A DNA stretch of 64,000 nt from Betaproteobacteria bacterium Ga0077532 (GTDB taxonomy: Bacteria; Pseudomonadota; Gammaproteobacteria; Burkholderiales; Ga0077523): positions 1 through 64,000 of the forward strand of contig LNEE01000027.1 in NCBI GenBank assembly GCA_001464895.1, given 5' to 3'. The notes beneath the pieces were generated by a model. The model saw only the letters and a list, made by a program, of their open reading frames with translations. It had not been told where the DNA came from and did not search any database. Below are positions 38,101 through 46,640 of this stretch, one piece after another. The position numbers and the translations under genes are program-made. Numbering within the stretch: the first letter of the stretch is position 1; each line of letters opens with the position of its first letter.

Positions 38101-39575
38101 TCGAGCGCCTCACCGTGGACTACCGCGCGAGCAGCAGCGTGAATCTCGCGAACGAGATCCCGGAGGAGCGCGGCGGCAACGACGATCAGATCTTCCTCGT
38201 GCATCCCTTCGGCGTGGAGGAGATCTACCCGGCGATCCGCGGCGTGCCTGCCGGGCCGCTGCCCCGCTACGACGCTGACGGCAATCTCTTCATCGGGCTC
38301 CGCGCCGGCTCGCTCGCCGGTCCGCTGTCCCTCATGTTCCACCTGCGCGACGAGACCGCACGCCGCCGGGCCGACCGACGCGAGCGCCCGCGCTTCCAGT
38401 GGTCGTACCTCGCGTCGAACCGCTGGCGCGTGCTCGCGCCGGCGCGGGTGGTGTCCGACACCACCCAGGGCTTCCTCACGTCGGGGATCGTGCATCTCGA
38501 CATCCCCGACGACATCGACCGGAACAATACGGTGCTCCCGTCGGATCTCTTCTGGCTGCGGCTCACCGCGAGCGATCGCCTCGACAGCGTAGCCGGTCTC
38601 CATGGGGTCCATGCCCAGGCGGTACGGTGCACGCGCGACCTGGCGGCCTTGACCGATCCGACAGAGACGCCTCACGACGGCGCGGTGGCGCGTCCGCGCG
38701 TCTCGGTGCCCGGACTCGCGAGCGCGGAACAGATCGGCGCCTCGTTCGGCGGGCGCCCCATGGAGACGGAACTGCAGGTGCGCTGCCGCACCGGCGAGCG
38801 GGTGCGGCACAAGAACCGCGCAACCGTGCACTGGGATTACGAGCGCCTCGTGCTCGAACGCTTTCCGAAGGTCTTCAAGGTCAAGTGCTTCGCCAGCATG
38901 GCGGGTGACGCCCTCGGGCCGCGGCCGGGCGGTGTTCTCGTCGTCGTGCTTCCCCACCCGGAGCGCGGCTCGACCGGCGGAACGCGGGCGCCGAAGATGA
39001 ACGCGACAGAACTGGAACGCATCCAGGCATTCGTCGCGGAGCGCGCCTCCCCGTTCGCCGACATCGTCGTGCGCAACGCCACGTACGAACGCATCCAGGT
39101 GCGCTGCGCCGTGCGGTTCCGGGCGGGCGCGCAGAGCGGCCTCCATCTGCAGCGCCTGAACGCCGACATCATCGACCGCCTGTCGCCGTGGCGCGGCGAC
39201 GGCGCCGGTGCCCAGTTCGACTGGAACCTGCGCAAGGAGGAGGTGGAGGCCTGGATCCGCGAGTTCGACTACGTGGCCTCCGTGGCGCGGGTGTCGCTGC
39301 TCCAGGTGGCCGAAGCCGACGAGGGCGACCACTGGCTCGGCGATTCCGCGCGGATCGACCAGGAGATGACCGCCACGGGCCTCTGGACGGGCAAACCGAG
39401 CGACGTCGTTCCCGGCACGCTGCGTCCGCGCTTTCCGTGGAGCATTGCGCTGCCTGCGCGCCTTCACGCCCTGGAACCGATGACCGACTCGACGCACGAC
39501 GCGGCCTCGGCCACGGGCATCGCCGGACTCGAGATCGGCAGCACCTTCGTCGTGGGTGGAGCGCGCGATGGCTAG
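35169..39575 (+). CDS. eCIS baseplate J-like protein, very large (Afp11/Pvc11-like)
   Basis: A 1468-residue baseplate protein with GTG start at 35169. The N-terminal region includes an inserted segment of unknown fold. The baseplate J/gp6-like part lies mainly in the C-terminal half: FPKVFKVKCFASMAG is followed by VVVLPHPERG, the ERIQAFVAERASPFADIVVRN-type region, and VRCAVRFRAG. Gp6-like proteins form the wedge ring of the baseplate. It is large for the family, which suggests extra surface domains. Its last eight bases overlap the next gene. Confidence 0.9.
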   Translation: MNTRPRWQANPGTAQNERLPVALDPSDSRYFRVDERSLPDLVENAATSSRHLVFRDLRNRDGGRWDRWFEKDDAFVLARIVSVDVDRLREEFLNALEASAPALLTLRILALAHRIDEWHRALAVVDRPACVALCAHIHRLVSERLAGLLQWTLAQAADDATVTRFAQRLDPIWTLPGNAPPPAGASGGRSRTRVVFFTFLDAIAQLRKRALADLPQTLASDGHEPSAALFLSFLQLYGTIQEQMNTFTARHTDFYYRDCLRMAPRPAEPDSVHVVCRRVPGMEGDVILPAGTPVAIDKDSQGREFVYRTDESLAVTDATVAALYTLRMERDPLISPERELGYVTRAKAQRVLHGDGSTAARHGHGPLFGGTGPRVGVHGAEDAEVGLALASSLLLLAEGEREVRISLEFQQPADRDAGATEAVLRFAKEGPAGGASGTFPELLERLFTRFGELEPRGARSEAAPPSARTLADGAAPRIATDALIRRIHALTDEQAWTLRHSLSNSPGQAVLRSRVELPIRLRAGIRRALHRRLGRREREAIDLRFETAGDARIEVQLLVNGYDVMPGGLAAQRALYTVPVLYSAYLVQRLLHTGSEPEFFVRFGQLFCRWMLIDQNTLGAEDIRALKAALRRVPRPRNPPRLPQRRKAEDIAAPDRADVMACLRGRKRPVRDYLFNKLFANLAEVRLTGTDGWFSPADGFVLGAEPGVDARGRSDLTVVFRLRPDAPSVVPYADAVHGGGWRTSLPVVRLRLRQGSSLFPYSALADLVLVAVRIDVEVSGVRDLVLHNNFGRLDPSKAFNPFGPLPARGSYLVFGSPELARKPLTALSLNVEWGQLPEDDGGFAAHYRGYPGTFHNRSMQAEVTILRDGRWEPRNGGASSMPLFATDADEGRVPRHATLDVPATDLRNHFRTSRAVPEGESFQFDLGARAGFFRLELTEPADPFGHREYPGLLTRVVTANAKRRHPLPLPNGPYTPLIERLTVDYRASSSVNLANEIPEERGGNDDQIFLVHPFGVEEIYPAIRGVPAGPLPRYDADGNLFIGLRAGSLAGPLSLMFHLRDETARRRADRRERPRFQWSYLASNRWRVLAPARVVSDTTQGFLTSGIVHLDIPDDIDRNNTVLPSDLFWLRLTASDRLDSVAGLHGVHAQAVRCTRDLAALTDPTETPHDGAVARPRVSVPGLASAEQIGASFGGRPMETELQVRCRTGERVRHKNRATVHWDYERLVLERFPKVFKVKCFASMAGDALGPRPGGVLVVVLPHPERGSTGGTRAPKMNATELERIQAFVAERASPFADIVVRNATYERIQVRCAVRFRAGAQSGLHLQRLNADIIDRLSPWRGDGAGAQFDWNLRKEEVEAWIREFDYVASVARVSLLQVAEADEGDHWLGDSARIDQEMTATGLWTGKPSDVVPGTLRPRFPWSIALPARLHALEPMTDSTHDAASATGIAGLEIGSTFVVGGARDG

Positions 39576-40422
39576 ACAGAACCGCGCGACGCTGCGCAAC
39601 TACTTCCGCGCCGGGCGCCTGCCCACCGAGGATCATTTCGGCGATCTGATCGACTCGTCGCTCAACATGGTGGACGAGGGCTATCGCAAGTCGCCCGAGA
39701 ACGGTGTCGAGATCACCGCCCTCGGCGCGGCCAATGCCCTGGTGAGTTTCTACACACAGCGCGATCCGCACAACGCGCAGTGGTCGATCGCGTACGGCAG
39801 CGACACGAACGACGGCACCGGCAAGCGACTCGTCTTCGGTGCGCAATCGGTGGAGCAGGCCGGCCCCTGCGTGCTCGCGCTCGACCCGCTCGGCCGGGTG
39901 GGCGTGGGGACCGACACACCGCGTCACGCGCTCGACGTCAACGGGGTCATCCGCAGCGCGGGTCGCCTCGGCGGCTACGAACCCGAGGCCCCCACGGGGG
40001 ATCAGGCCGAGGAGGATTCCGGTTACGAGAAGGGCCCGGTGCTCGCCGACGGCAAGTGGCACGACATCAGCGGCTGGCTGCGCGGCTGCCACGCGTTCGA
40101 GGTGATGGCCGGGGTCGGCGACCGCCAGGGTGCCGGACGTTACGCACTGCTCCACGCGGTGGCCCTCAACACCTTCAATCCGGCGCGCAGCCTGCTCGAT
40201 CTCTTCCGTCCGCGGCGGCGGATCCGCGAGACCGTGGCGCACTTCGGCAGCCGCTGCGATCGCATCGAACTGCGCTGGGAGGGGACCAGCGGTCGCGATG
40301 CCAGATACCGCCTCATGCTCCGCACGCGCTGCCCGTACGGCGAGGGCGTGCGCGTCCAGTTCTTCATCACCCGGCTCTGGTTCGATCCGACCATGCAGGG
40401 TTCGGCCCCGCCGGCGCGCTGA
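39568..40422 (+). CDS. eCIS fibre-like protein
   Basis: A 284-residue protein. The first 60 residues look like an attachment region (NYFRAGRLPTEDHFGDLIDS). Around residues 110-130 a tail-fibre type sequence appears, VGVGTDTPRHALDVNGVIRS, close to the 'VGIGT-P--LDVNG' pattern found before trimeric fibre heads. The C-terminal 140 residues seem a beta-rich globular domain (DGKWHDISGWLRGCHAFEV). I infer a short fibre or receptor-binding protein fixed to the baseplate; no long Afp13-type fibre gene is present. It overlaps both coding neighbours' ends closely. Confidence 0.6.
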   Translation: MARQNRATLRNYFRAGRLPTEDHFGDLIDSSLNMVDEGYRKSPENGVEITALGAANALVSFYTQRDPHNAQWSIAYGSDTNDGTGKRLVFGAQSVEQAGPCVLALDPLGRVGVGTDTPRHALDVNGVIRSAGRLGGYEPEAPTGDQAEEDSGYEKGPVLADGKWHDISGWLRGCHAFEVMAGVGDRQGAGRYALLHAVALNTFNPARSLLDLFRPRRRIRETVAHFGSRCDRIELRWEGTSGRDARYRLMLRTRCPYGEGVRVQFFITRLWFDPTMQGSAPPAR

Positions 40423-40424
40423 CG

Positions 40425-43136
40425 ATGGCCACGGCCCCACGTCCCTCCGGCACGACGCCGCCCTCGGGCAGGCGCCAGAGCATCCGCCGCCGTACCGGAC
40501 CGGCATCGCCCGTCAGCTTCGACGGTCTGCGCAGCGAGGGCGTGCGCCGCGTCCAGGCCCTGAGCGGCCTCACTTGGTCCGACTACAACCTGCACGATCC
40601 CGGCGTCACGATCCTCGAGCAGCTCTGCTACGCACTCACCGATCTCGTGTACCGCATCGGCTTCCCGATCGCGGATCACCTGGCCGGCCCCGATGACCGC
40701 ATCGACTTCGGGGCGCTCGCCCTCCACGGTCCGGCGCAGGTGTTCCCGTGCCGGCCGACCACGATCGCGGACTATCGCCGCGCGCTGCTCGACACGCTCG
40801 ATGCCCTCGACAATGCGTGGGTCGGCACCGACATCCCGCAGAGCGGTCCGTCGGCGGGAGTGAACGGGCTCTTCCGCATCGCGCTGGAACACGCCGAACA
40901 GGTGAACGACGAGGCCGTCCGCTCTGCGGCACGCGAGGCGGCCGGCGCGCTGTACCGTCGTCAGCGAAACCTGTGCGAGGACCTCGACGAGGTCACGAGC
41001 GTCGCCGCGGTGGACTGCCATCTCCAGGGCGCCTTCGAGATCGGCGGCGCGCGGGCGCCGGAGGATATCCTGGCCGACATCCTCGACGAGTGCGCGCGCG
41101 CGATCGCGGGCAGTGTCGCCTTCCGCTCCTTCCAGGCAGCCCTGGCGGGTGGCGCATCGCTGGACGACATCCTCGATGCGTCCCACACCCGGCGTGGCGT
41201 CATCGCGCCCGCGGCCCTGCGCGATGCGGATCGCGACGACCTCTTCGTCGGGGACCTCGTGGCCCGGCTCTGCACCATCGAAGGCGTGCGCGCCGTGCGC
41301 CACCTCGCCGTCGCGAAAGGGGACGATCCCGCGACCGGCGGCTCGATCCGCTGGGCGTTGCGCCAGGAGGCGCTGCGGCTCCGGCTGCCGTCGGACGCGC
41401 AGATGCCCGAGCACCTCCGCCTCATCCGTGCGGGCAGCACCGTCGCGGTGTCGGCGCCCGAGGTGCGCGAGAAGTACCTCGATCTGCGCACCGGACGCGA
41501 AGCGCGGAGGCACGGCCTTCAGGAGATCTCGACCCTGGTGCCGCCCCCGTCGGGGACGCATCGCGACCTGCGTCGGTACTTCTCGATCCAGAATCATTTC
41601 CCGGCCGTGTACGGCATCAACGCGCACGGCCTGCCCGCCTCCGCCACGCCGGAAGCGCGGGCGATGGCGGCCCAGTTGAAGACCTACCTCGCGATGTTCG
41701 AGCAGGTCATCGCCGACGGTGCCGCCCACCTGCACCACCTGCGCGATCTCTTCTCGGCGCGGAGCGATGTCCGTCGAACATACTGGTGGCAGCCGCTGGG
41801 CGACGACATCGTGCCGGGTCTCGGCGCGCTGCTCGCCGGCACACCGGAGGAGCACCTCGCGACGCCCGACAGCCGCACGCGCCACGACGCGTTCTACGGT
41901 CGCCGGCACCGCGTGCTCGATCACCTGCTCGCCCTGCACGGCGAGACCTACACGCAGAACACGCTGCGGCAGCTCGCCTGCTACTACGGACCGGCCGAAC
42001 TGGAGGAGATGCTGCTCGCCAACAAGCTCGCGTATCTCGGTCACATCCTCCACATCGGGCGCAATCGCGGCAGCGGCTTCAACTACGGCGCGGCCTCCTG
42101 GGATGTCGCGCCCGACCGCGACACCGGCGGCACCACACCCTCCCCGGCGTCGGCCGGCTCGCGTGCCGCGACGGGCATGCCGCCCCGCCATGCGGACGAC
42201 GACGCAGCCGAGGGGGAGGCCAACGTCTCGGGCTTCCAGCTCCGGTCCAGCCTGCTGCTGGGATTCCGGCACCAGCACAGCCGGCCGCTCACGCGGGCGC
42301 TCCGCGAGGCTGCGGTCGAGATCCACGCGGGCACCACCTCGGATCGCGACGCCGACCCGCTGGTGGGTGGCGTCTCCATCGTCGCCGACGAACAGAGCGA
42401 AGTGCTGCAGCGCATCCCGACGGAGCCACGGTTGCCGCCCGGAAGCACGGAGCCGGCACACACGTTCGAGTCGCTCCGCACGGATCACGGGCTGCTCGGC
42501 CTCGCCAGCACACGCGTGAGCCTCGCCCTCCTGCAGCATGGGGTCGACCTCGCCAACTACCGGGTGGGCAGGACCGGTGGCACCGCCGGCTTCCCGCTCC
42601 TTTTCCGACCGGAGCAGGCGCGGCGGTGGTGGATCCTCGGCACCTACGACACGATCGCCGCCGCGAACCGCGCCGCGAACCACCTCCGCCGCTTTCTCGT
42701 GCACCTCAACGTCGAGAGCGAAGGCATGCACGTGGTCGAGCACGTGCTCCTGCGTCCATCGCGCCGGCTTCCAGAGGGCGTCGCGCCCATCCCGCCCGCG
42801 TTCCATTCGCTGCGCCTCACCGTCGTCCTGCCAGCCTGGACGGCCCGCGGACAGACCGCCGGCTTCCGGCGACTCGCGGAAGAGACCGTGCACATCAACT
42901 GCCCTGCCCACGTGCTGCCCGGCATCCTGTGGCTGGGTTACGCCGACATGGTGTCGTTCGAGGAGCGCTACGAGCGCTGGCTGGAAGCGAAGCTCGCAGC
43001 CTGCCAAGCCGAACGGCACCCCGATGCACGCACCCGGGCGCGTGCACTCGTCGAAGCGGACGTCGCTGGCCGCGCGGTGGCCGAGTTCCTGATGCGCAAG
43101 GGGGTCGATGCGACCCCGGGGGCGCGCCATGCGTGA
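40425..43136 (+). CDS. eCIS baseplate protein, Afp12/Pvc12-like
   Basis: A 903-residue protein. The N-terminal signature LTWSDYNLHDPGVTILEQLCYALTDL, with a WxDYNLHDPGVT core, is shared with Afp12-type baseplate proteins of eCIS. Later segments such as LRRYFSIQNHFPAVYGIN and the C-terminal VLPAWTARGQTAGFRRLAEETV fit the same family. The protein completes the baseplate wedge with the baseplate J protein. ATG 40425 is two bases after the previous stop. It overlaps the tape measure gene by eight bases. Confidence 0.88.
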   Translation: MATAPRPSGTTPPSGRRQSIRRRTGPASPVSFDGLRSEGVRRVQALSGLTWSDYNLHDPGVTILEQLCYALTDLVYRIGFPIADHLAGPDDRIDFGALALHGPAQVFPCRPTTIADYRRALLDTLDALDNAWVGTDIPQSGPSAGVNGLFRIALEHAEQVNDEAVRSAAREAAGALYRRQRNLCEDLDEVTSVAAVDCHLQGAFEIGGARAPEDILADILDECARAIAGSVAFRSFQAALAGGASLDDILDASHTRRGVIAPAALRDADRDDLFVGDLVARLCTIEGVRAVRHLAVAKGDDPATGGSIRWALRQEALRLRLPSDAQMPEHLRLIRAGSTVAVSAPEVREKYLDLRTGREARRHGLQEISTLVPPPSGTHRDLRRYFSIQNHFPAVYGINAHGLPASATPEARAMAAQLKTYLAMFEQVIADGAAHLHHLRDLFSARSDVRRTYWWQPLGDDIVPGLGALLAGTPEEHLATPDSRTRHDAFYGRRHRVLDHLLALHGETYTQNTLRQLACYYGPAELEEMLLANKLAYLGHILHIGRNRGSGFNYGAASWDVAPDRDTGGTTPSPASAGSRAATGMPPRHADDDAAEGEANVSGFQLRSSLLLGFRHQHSRPLTRALREAAVEIHAGTTSDRDADPLVGGVSIVADEQSEVLQRIPTEPRLPPGSTEPAHTFESLRTDHGLLGLASTRVSLALLQHGVDLANYRVGRTGGTAGFPLLFRPEQARRWWILGTYDTIAAANRAANHLRRFLVHLNVESEGMHVVEHVLLRPSRRLPEGVAPIPPAFHSLRLTVVLPAWTARGQTAGFRRLAEETVHINCPAHVLPGILWLGYADMVSFEERYERWLEAKLAACQAERHPDARTRARALVEADVAGRAVAEFLMRKGVDATPGARHA

Positions 43137-46100
43137 GCGCCACGTCATCGACGAACTGCGACTGGAACTCGCGTTTCCCGACGAGGCCGCCGCGTTCGAC
43201 GGTCAGCCCCGGTGGGAGACCCTCGTGAGCCGCCATCTGCTCGCCGTGGCGGACGAGGTCTTCGCGGATTTCTGCGGGCCCGGCGAGGTGCGACGCTACG
43301 ACCGCATCGAGGTCGATCTGGGCGCGCTGCCCACGGACGTCTCGACCGCGGAGGCCGAGCGGCGCTTCCGCGAGGGCCTCCTGCTGGCGCTCTCGCGCAC
43401 CCCATCCGAAGACCCGTCCACCGCCACCGACGGGCCCCGCGTGCTCTCGCTCGCGCGCTCGGACCTCGAACGCTTCACGTATTTCCTGACCCATGGGCGG
43501 CTGCCCTGGCATGCCGCCGCGGGCGCCACGCTGGACCCGGCCGCGCTCGCATGGGAGGTGCTGCACACCCACGCGAGCGCGTTCACCGACTGGCTTCGGC
43601 ACTCGCCCGATCGCGACCGCGCGGTGCGACGCCTGGTCCAGCAATGCGGTACCGGAGTCGCGGCGCGTCTGATGGCGTATATCGCCCGGATGGCACCCGA
43701 CCGGATCGCGGACCTCACCGCGTTCCTCGGCCGCGCCTTCACCGACACGACATCGAACGCGGGTGAAGCGCCTGTCGGGAGCGCGGTGCACGAGGCAATC
43801 CTCCTCGCGCTGCTGTCGCCCGGTGCGTCGACCACGAGCGTCGACGCGCTGGTGCGGGACGCCTTCAAGCGGGTCGCACGGCAGTTGGGAGGCACCCATT
43901 CAGGCACCGCGGCGCGGGTGCGCGCCGCACTCGCACGATTGGAGTCGATGCCGATGCCGACGGATGGCCAACGGCAAGCGCATCAGGCCCTGCACGAAGC
44001 CGTCGGCAGGGAGACGGCGCGCCACCCCGCCGGGAGGCCCGGCGCCGCGAACGACCGCGGCCCCGGGCAGGCGGACGACGCCGGCGAGGGCGCGATGCCG
44101 ACGCCCGCGCCACGCGATGCGACGCGATGGGCCGACGCACTGTCCGCCGCCTTCACCCGCGGGGATGCCATCGCCGTGTCCCCCCACTGGCCGCTCTTGC
44201 TGCGCGATCACGCTCCGATGGTGACCGCTGCGCTCCGGCGCCACGGCCTGTCGGCAAGGCATCGCCGCCGCATGGCCACGCATCTGCCGCTGCCGATGCT
44301 GCGCGACCTCGCGCGGCTGCTCGCCCCGGCGCACGGCGACTTCCTCGACGCCGTCACGAAGCATCCAGGCTGGTTCGATCCCGTCGACGACGATGCCGAA
44401 GCGGCCGGACGATCGCTCTGGTTCACGGTGCTGGGGCATCTCGTTCTCGACGCCGAGCCGCGCTTCGACCGCGCTGCCTGCCTCGAAGCCATCGTGCGCG
44501 ATCGCGCCGACCGCGCGGGCGTGATGGCTTCGACGATGCTGGCCGAGGTCATCGAGCGCGCGACGCGTCCGGGCACCGCCGACGCCCCCGCGCGCGCGAT
44601 CCTCGCGATGCTGCAGGGGCTTGCCGCCGGTCCTGCGTCGGCGCTTCAGGTCACCGATGGCGCAGAAGCCTCAGCGGTTGACCAGGACCCGCCCGAGCAA
44701 TGGCCGCCGCCCATCCAACCGGCCATACAGGGGCCGGCACCGACGGGCGTCGGGACACCCGGCACCATCGACGCCATCGAGCAGCAGCTCGGGCGCTGGC
44801 TCGCCCGCGGCACGGTCGAAGCGGGTGACGACACCTGGACCCGGATGGTCGCGGAGCACCCCGCCCCGCTGCGCACGGCACTGCGGCGGATGGTGAGCAC
44901 CAAGGGCGCTCCCCGCGCGATCGAGCAGGTCTTCTCCGCGCCGATGGTCGACGACGTCGTGCGGCTCTTCGCGCCGGCCGGTGCCCCGTTCCTCTCGGAG
45001 GTGCTGCACCATCCCGGACGCTTCGACCCGGGCCGCGGCGTCGGTGCGCCGGCCCAGCGGGCGCGCCACGTGCGGGAGTTCACCCTGGCGTACCTGCTCG
45101 CCGAGCGCGGCAGCACGTTCAACAACCGGATGTACCTCGGCAACCTCGTGCGCCGGATGGCGGCCGACTCCAACCTCCACTACGCCGAAGTGCTGGCGAC
45201 ACTGGTCGACGCACTCGCGATGTCTCCGGAGACCTCTGGGGTGCCGCAGGAGATGCTCGCGCTGCTGCGGAGCCTGGCGAACGATGCCGACCTGCCCTTG
45301 CCGACGCCACGCGGTCGGCCACATGGAACGATCCCGGAGCGGCCAGCGCGCACCCGTCGGCCCGAGGCCTCGCAGATCGCATCCGATACGTCGCGCCGCG
45401 GACGATCCGCCACACCGGAGCTTCCCCGCGCCGCCAATGCGCCGCTCCACGCCAGGCCCGCCGGCGCACGCAAGCAGCAGCCACCGGCACCCGGGCGTCC
45501 GACACCGCCGCCCAGGGTCGATCCGACGTTGGCGGATCTCACCCGCGTCGCCGTGGCGCTTGCCCGGGGCCGCACGATCGCCGCCGAGGATCCGGCGCGC
45601 ACCGATGCGCGGGTGCAGCGCCTCCTGCAGTCGTCACCCACAGCGCTGCGCGGGCTGTTCGACCGCCTGCTGGAGGACCGTCACACCATCGAGCGCACCG
45701 TCGACGTACTGCCGGAGCCGACGCTCCTCCGCGTGCTCGCGCTCCTGCGCCCAGGCCCCTTCGGCGAGGCCCGGCGCTGCGCGGAGATCGTGGCCGATGC
45801 CTGCGCGGACGCCGGAATCGGCATCACGGGTGCGGAGCTTCGCAAGCTGCGGTGGCGCTTCGTGTTCGAGCATCTGATCGCCGAGGGGCGATCGTTCCGC
45901 CTCGGCGAGTTCGTGCGCGGCCTGCTGGCGAGCATCGGGGCGCGGCTGCCATCGATCCGGCTCGGTCGCTGGCGGACGCGGGCCATCGACAAGCTGCGCG
46001 AGGAGCACCTCGCATCGGAACGCGGGCGCGTGAACGCGATCCTCGCGGCCCTCGCGCCCGAAGGAGGCAATCGCATCGATCCACCCGTCCGACCGGAGAC

Positions 46101-46635
46101 GACGAGCATCGCGTCGTCCCTGCCCGCACCGGGCGAAGCACTGCAGATCGCGAACGCGGGCATGGTGATCGCCGCACCCTACCTGCCCCGACTCTTCGGC
46201 ATGCTGGGTCTGCTCAACGGCAGCGCGTTCGTCGACGAGGCTGCCGCGGCGCGCGCGATCCACGTGTTGCAGTTCCTGGTGGACGGAAAGGTGGAGCCGC
46301 CCGAGCACCTGCTGATCCTCAACAAGCTTCTCTGCGGCGTGCCGCTCGACCGGCCCGTGCCGCGCGACATCGCGCTCACCGACGCCGAGCGCCAGGCGGT
46401 CGACGGCCTCATCGCGGGGATGATCGGCAACTGGACCGCGATCGGCCACACCTCCGTGGCCGGCATGCGCGAGTCGTTCCTGCAACGCGAGGGCCGCATC
46501 ACGCTTGAACGCGATGCGTGGAAGCTCCTGGTCGAGCCGCGCGCATTCGACATGCTGCTGGACCGCCTGCCCTGGAGCATCGCGACGTTGCGGCTGCCCT
46601 GGATGGACCGCGTGCTCCACGTGGACTGGCGCTGA
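43129..46635 (+). CDS. eCIS tape measure protein (Afp14/Pvc14-like)
   Basis: A 1168-residue protein of the contractile injection system tape measure family. The start has ELRLELAFPDEAAAF and IEVDLG. The C-terminal region is highly characteristic: NAGMVIAAPYLPRLFGMLGL, AIHVLQFLVDGKVEPPEHLL, LNKLLCGVP and RVLHVDW at the end. Between them lie repeated helical units (LRTALRRMVSTKG type) separated by Pro/Ala-rich linkers. The protein sets tube length. At about 1170 residues it predicts a tube of ordinary length for this family. Confidence 0.93.
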   Translation: MRERHVIDELRLELAFPDEAAAFDGQPRWETLVSRHLLAVADEVFADFCGPGEVRRYDRIEVDLGALPTDVSTAEAERRFREGLLLALSRTPSEDPSTATDGPRVLSLARSDLERFTYFLTHGRLPWHAAAGATLDPAALAWEVLHTHASAFTDWLRHSPDRDRAVRRLVQQCGTGVAARLMAYIARMAPDRIADLTAFLGRAFTDTTSNAGEAPVGSAVHEAILLALLSPGASTTSVDALVRDAFKRVARQLGGTHSGTAARVRAALARLESMPMPTDGQRQAHQALHEAVGRETARHPAGRPGAANDRGPGQADDAGEGAMPTPAPRDATRWADALSAAFTRGDAIAVSPHWPLLLRDHAPMVTAALRRHGLSARHRRRMATHLPLPMLRDLARLLAPAHGDFLDAVTKHPGWFDPVDDDAEAAGRSLWFTVLGHLVLDAEPRFDRAACLEAIVRDRADRAGVMASTMLAEVIERATRPGTADAPARAILAMLQGLAAGPASALQVTDGAEASAVDQDPPEQWPPPIQPAIQGPAPTGVGTPGTIDAIEQQLGRWLARGTVEAGDDTWTRMVAEHPAPLRTALRRMVSTKGAPRAIEQVFSAPMVDDVVRLFAPAGAPFLSEVLHHPGRFDPGRGVGAPAQRARHVREFTLAYLLAERGSTFNNRMYLGNLVRRMAADSNLHYAEVLATLVDALAMSPETSGVPQEMLALLRSLANDADLPLPTPRGRPHGTIPERPARTRRPEASQIASDTSRRGRSATPELPRAANAPLHARPAGARKQQPPAPGRPTPPPRVDPTLADLTRVAVALARGRTIAAEDPARTDARVQRLLQSSPTALRGLFDRLLEDRHTIERTVDVLPEPTLLRVLALLRPGPFGEARRCAEIVADACADAGIGITGAELRKLRWRFVFEHLIAEGRSFRLGEFVRGLLASIGARLPSIRLGRWRTRAIDKLREEHLASERGRVNAILAALAPEGGNRIDPPVRPETTSIASSLPAPGEALQIANAGMVIAAPYLPRLFGMLGLLNGSAFVDEAAAARAIHVLQFLVDGKVEPPEHLLILNKLLCGVPLDRPVPRDIALTDAERQAVDGLIAGMIGNWTAIGHTSVAGMRESFLQREGRITLERDAWKLLVEPRAFDMLLDRLPWSIATLRLPWMDRVLHVDWR

Positions 46636-46640
46636 CGACC

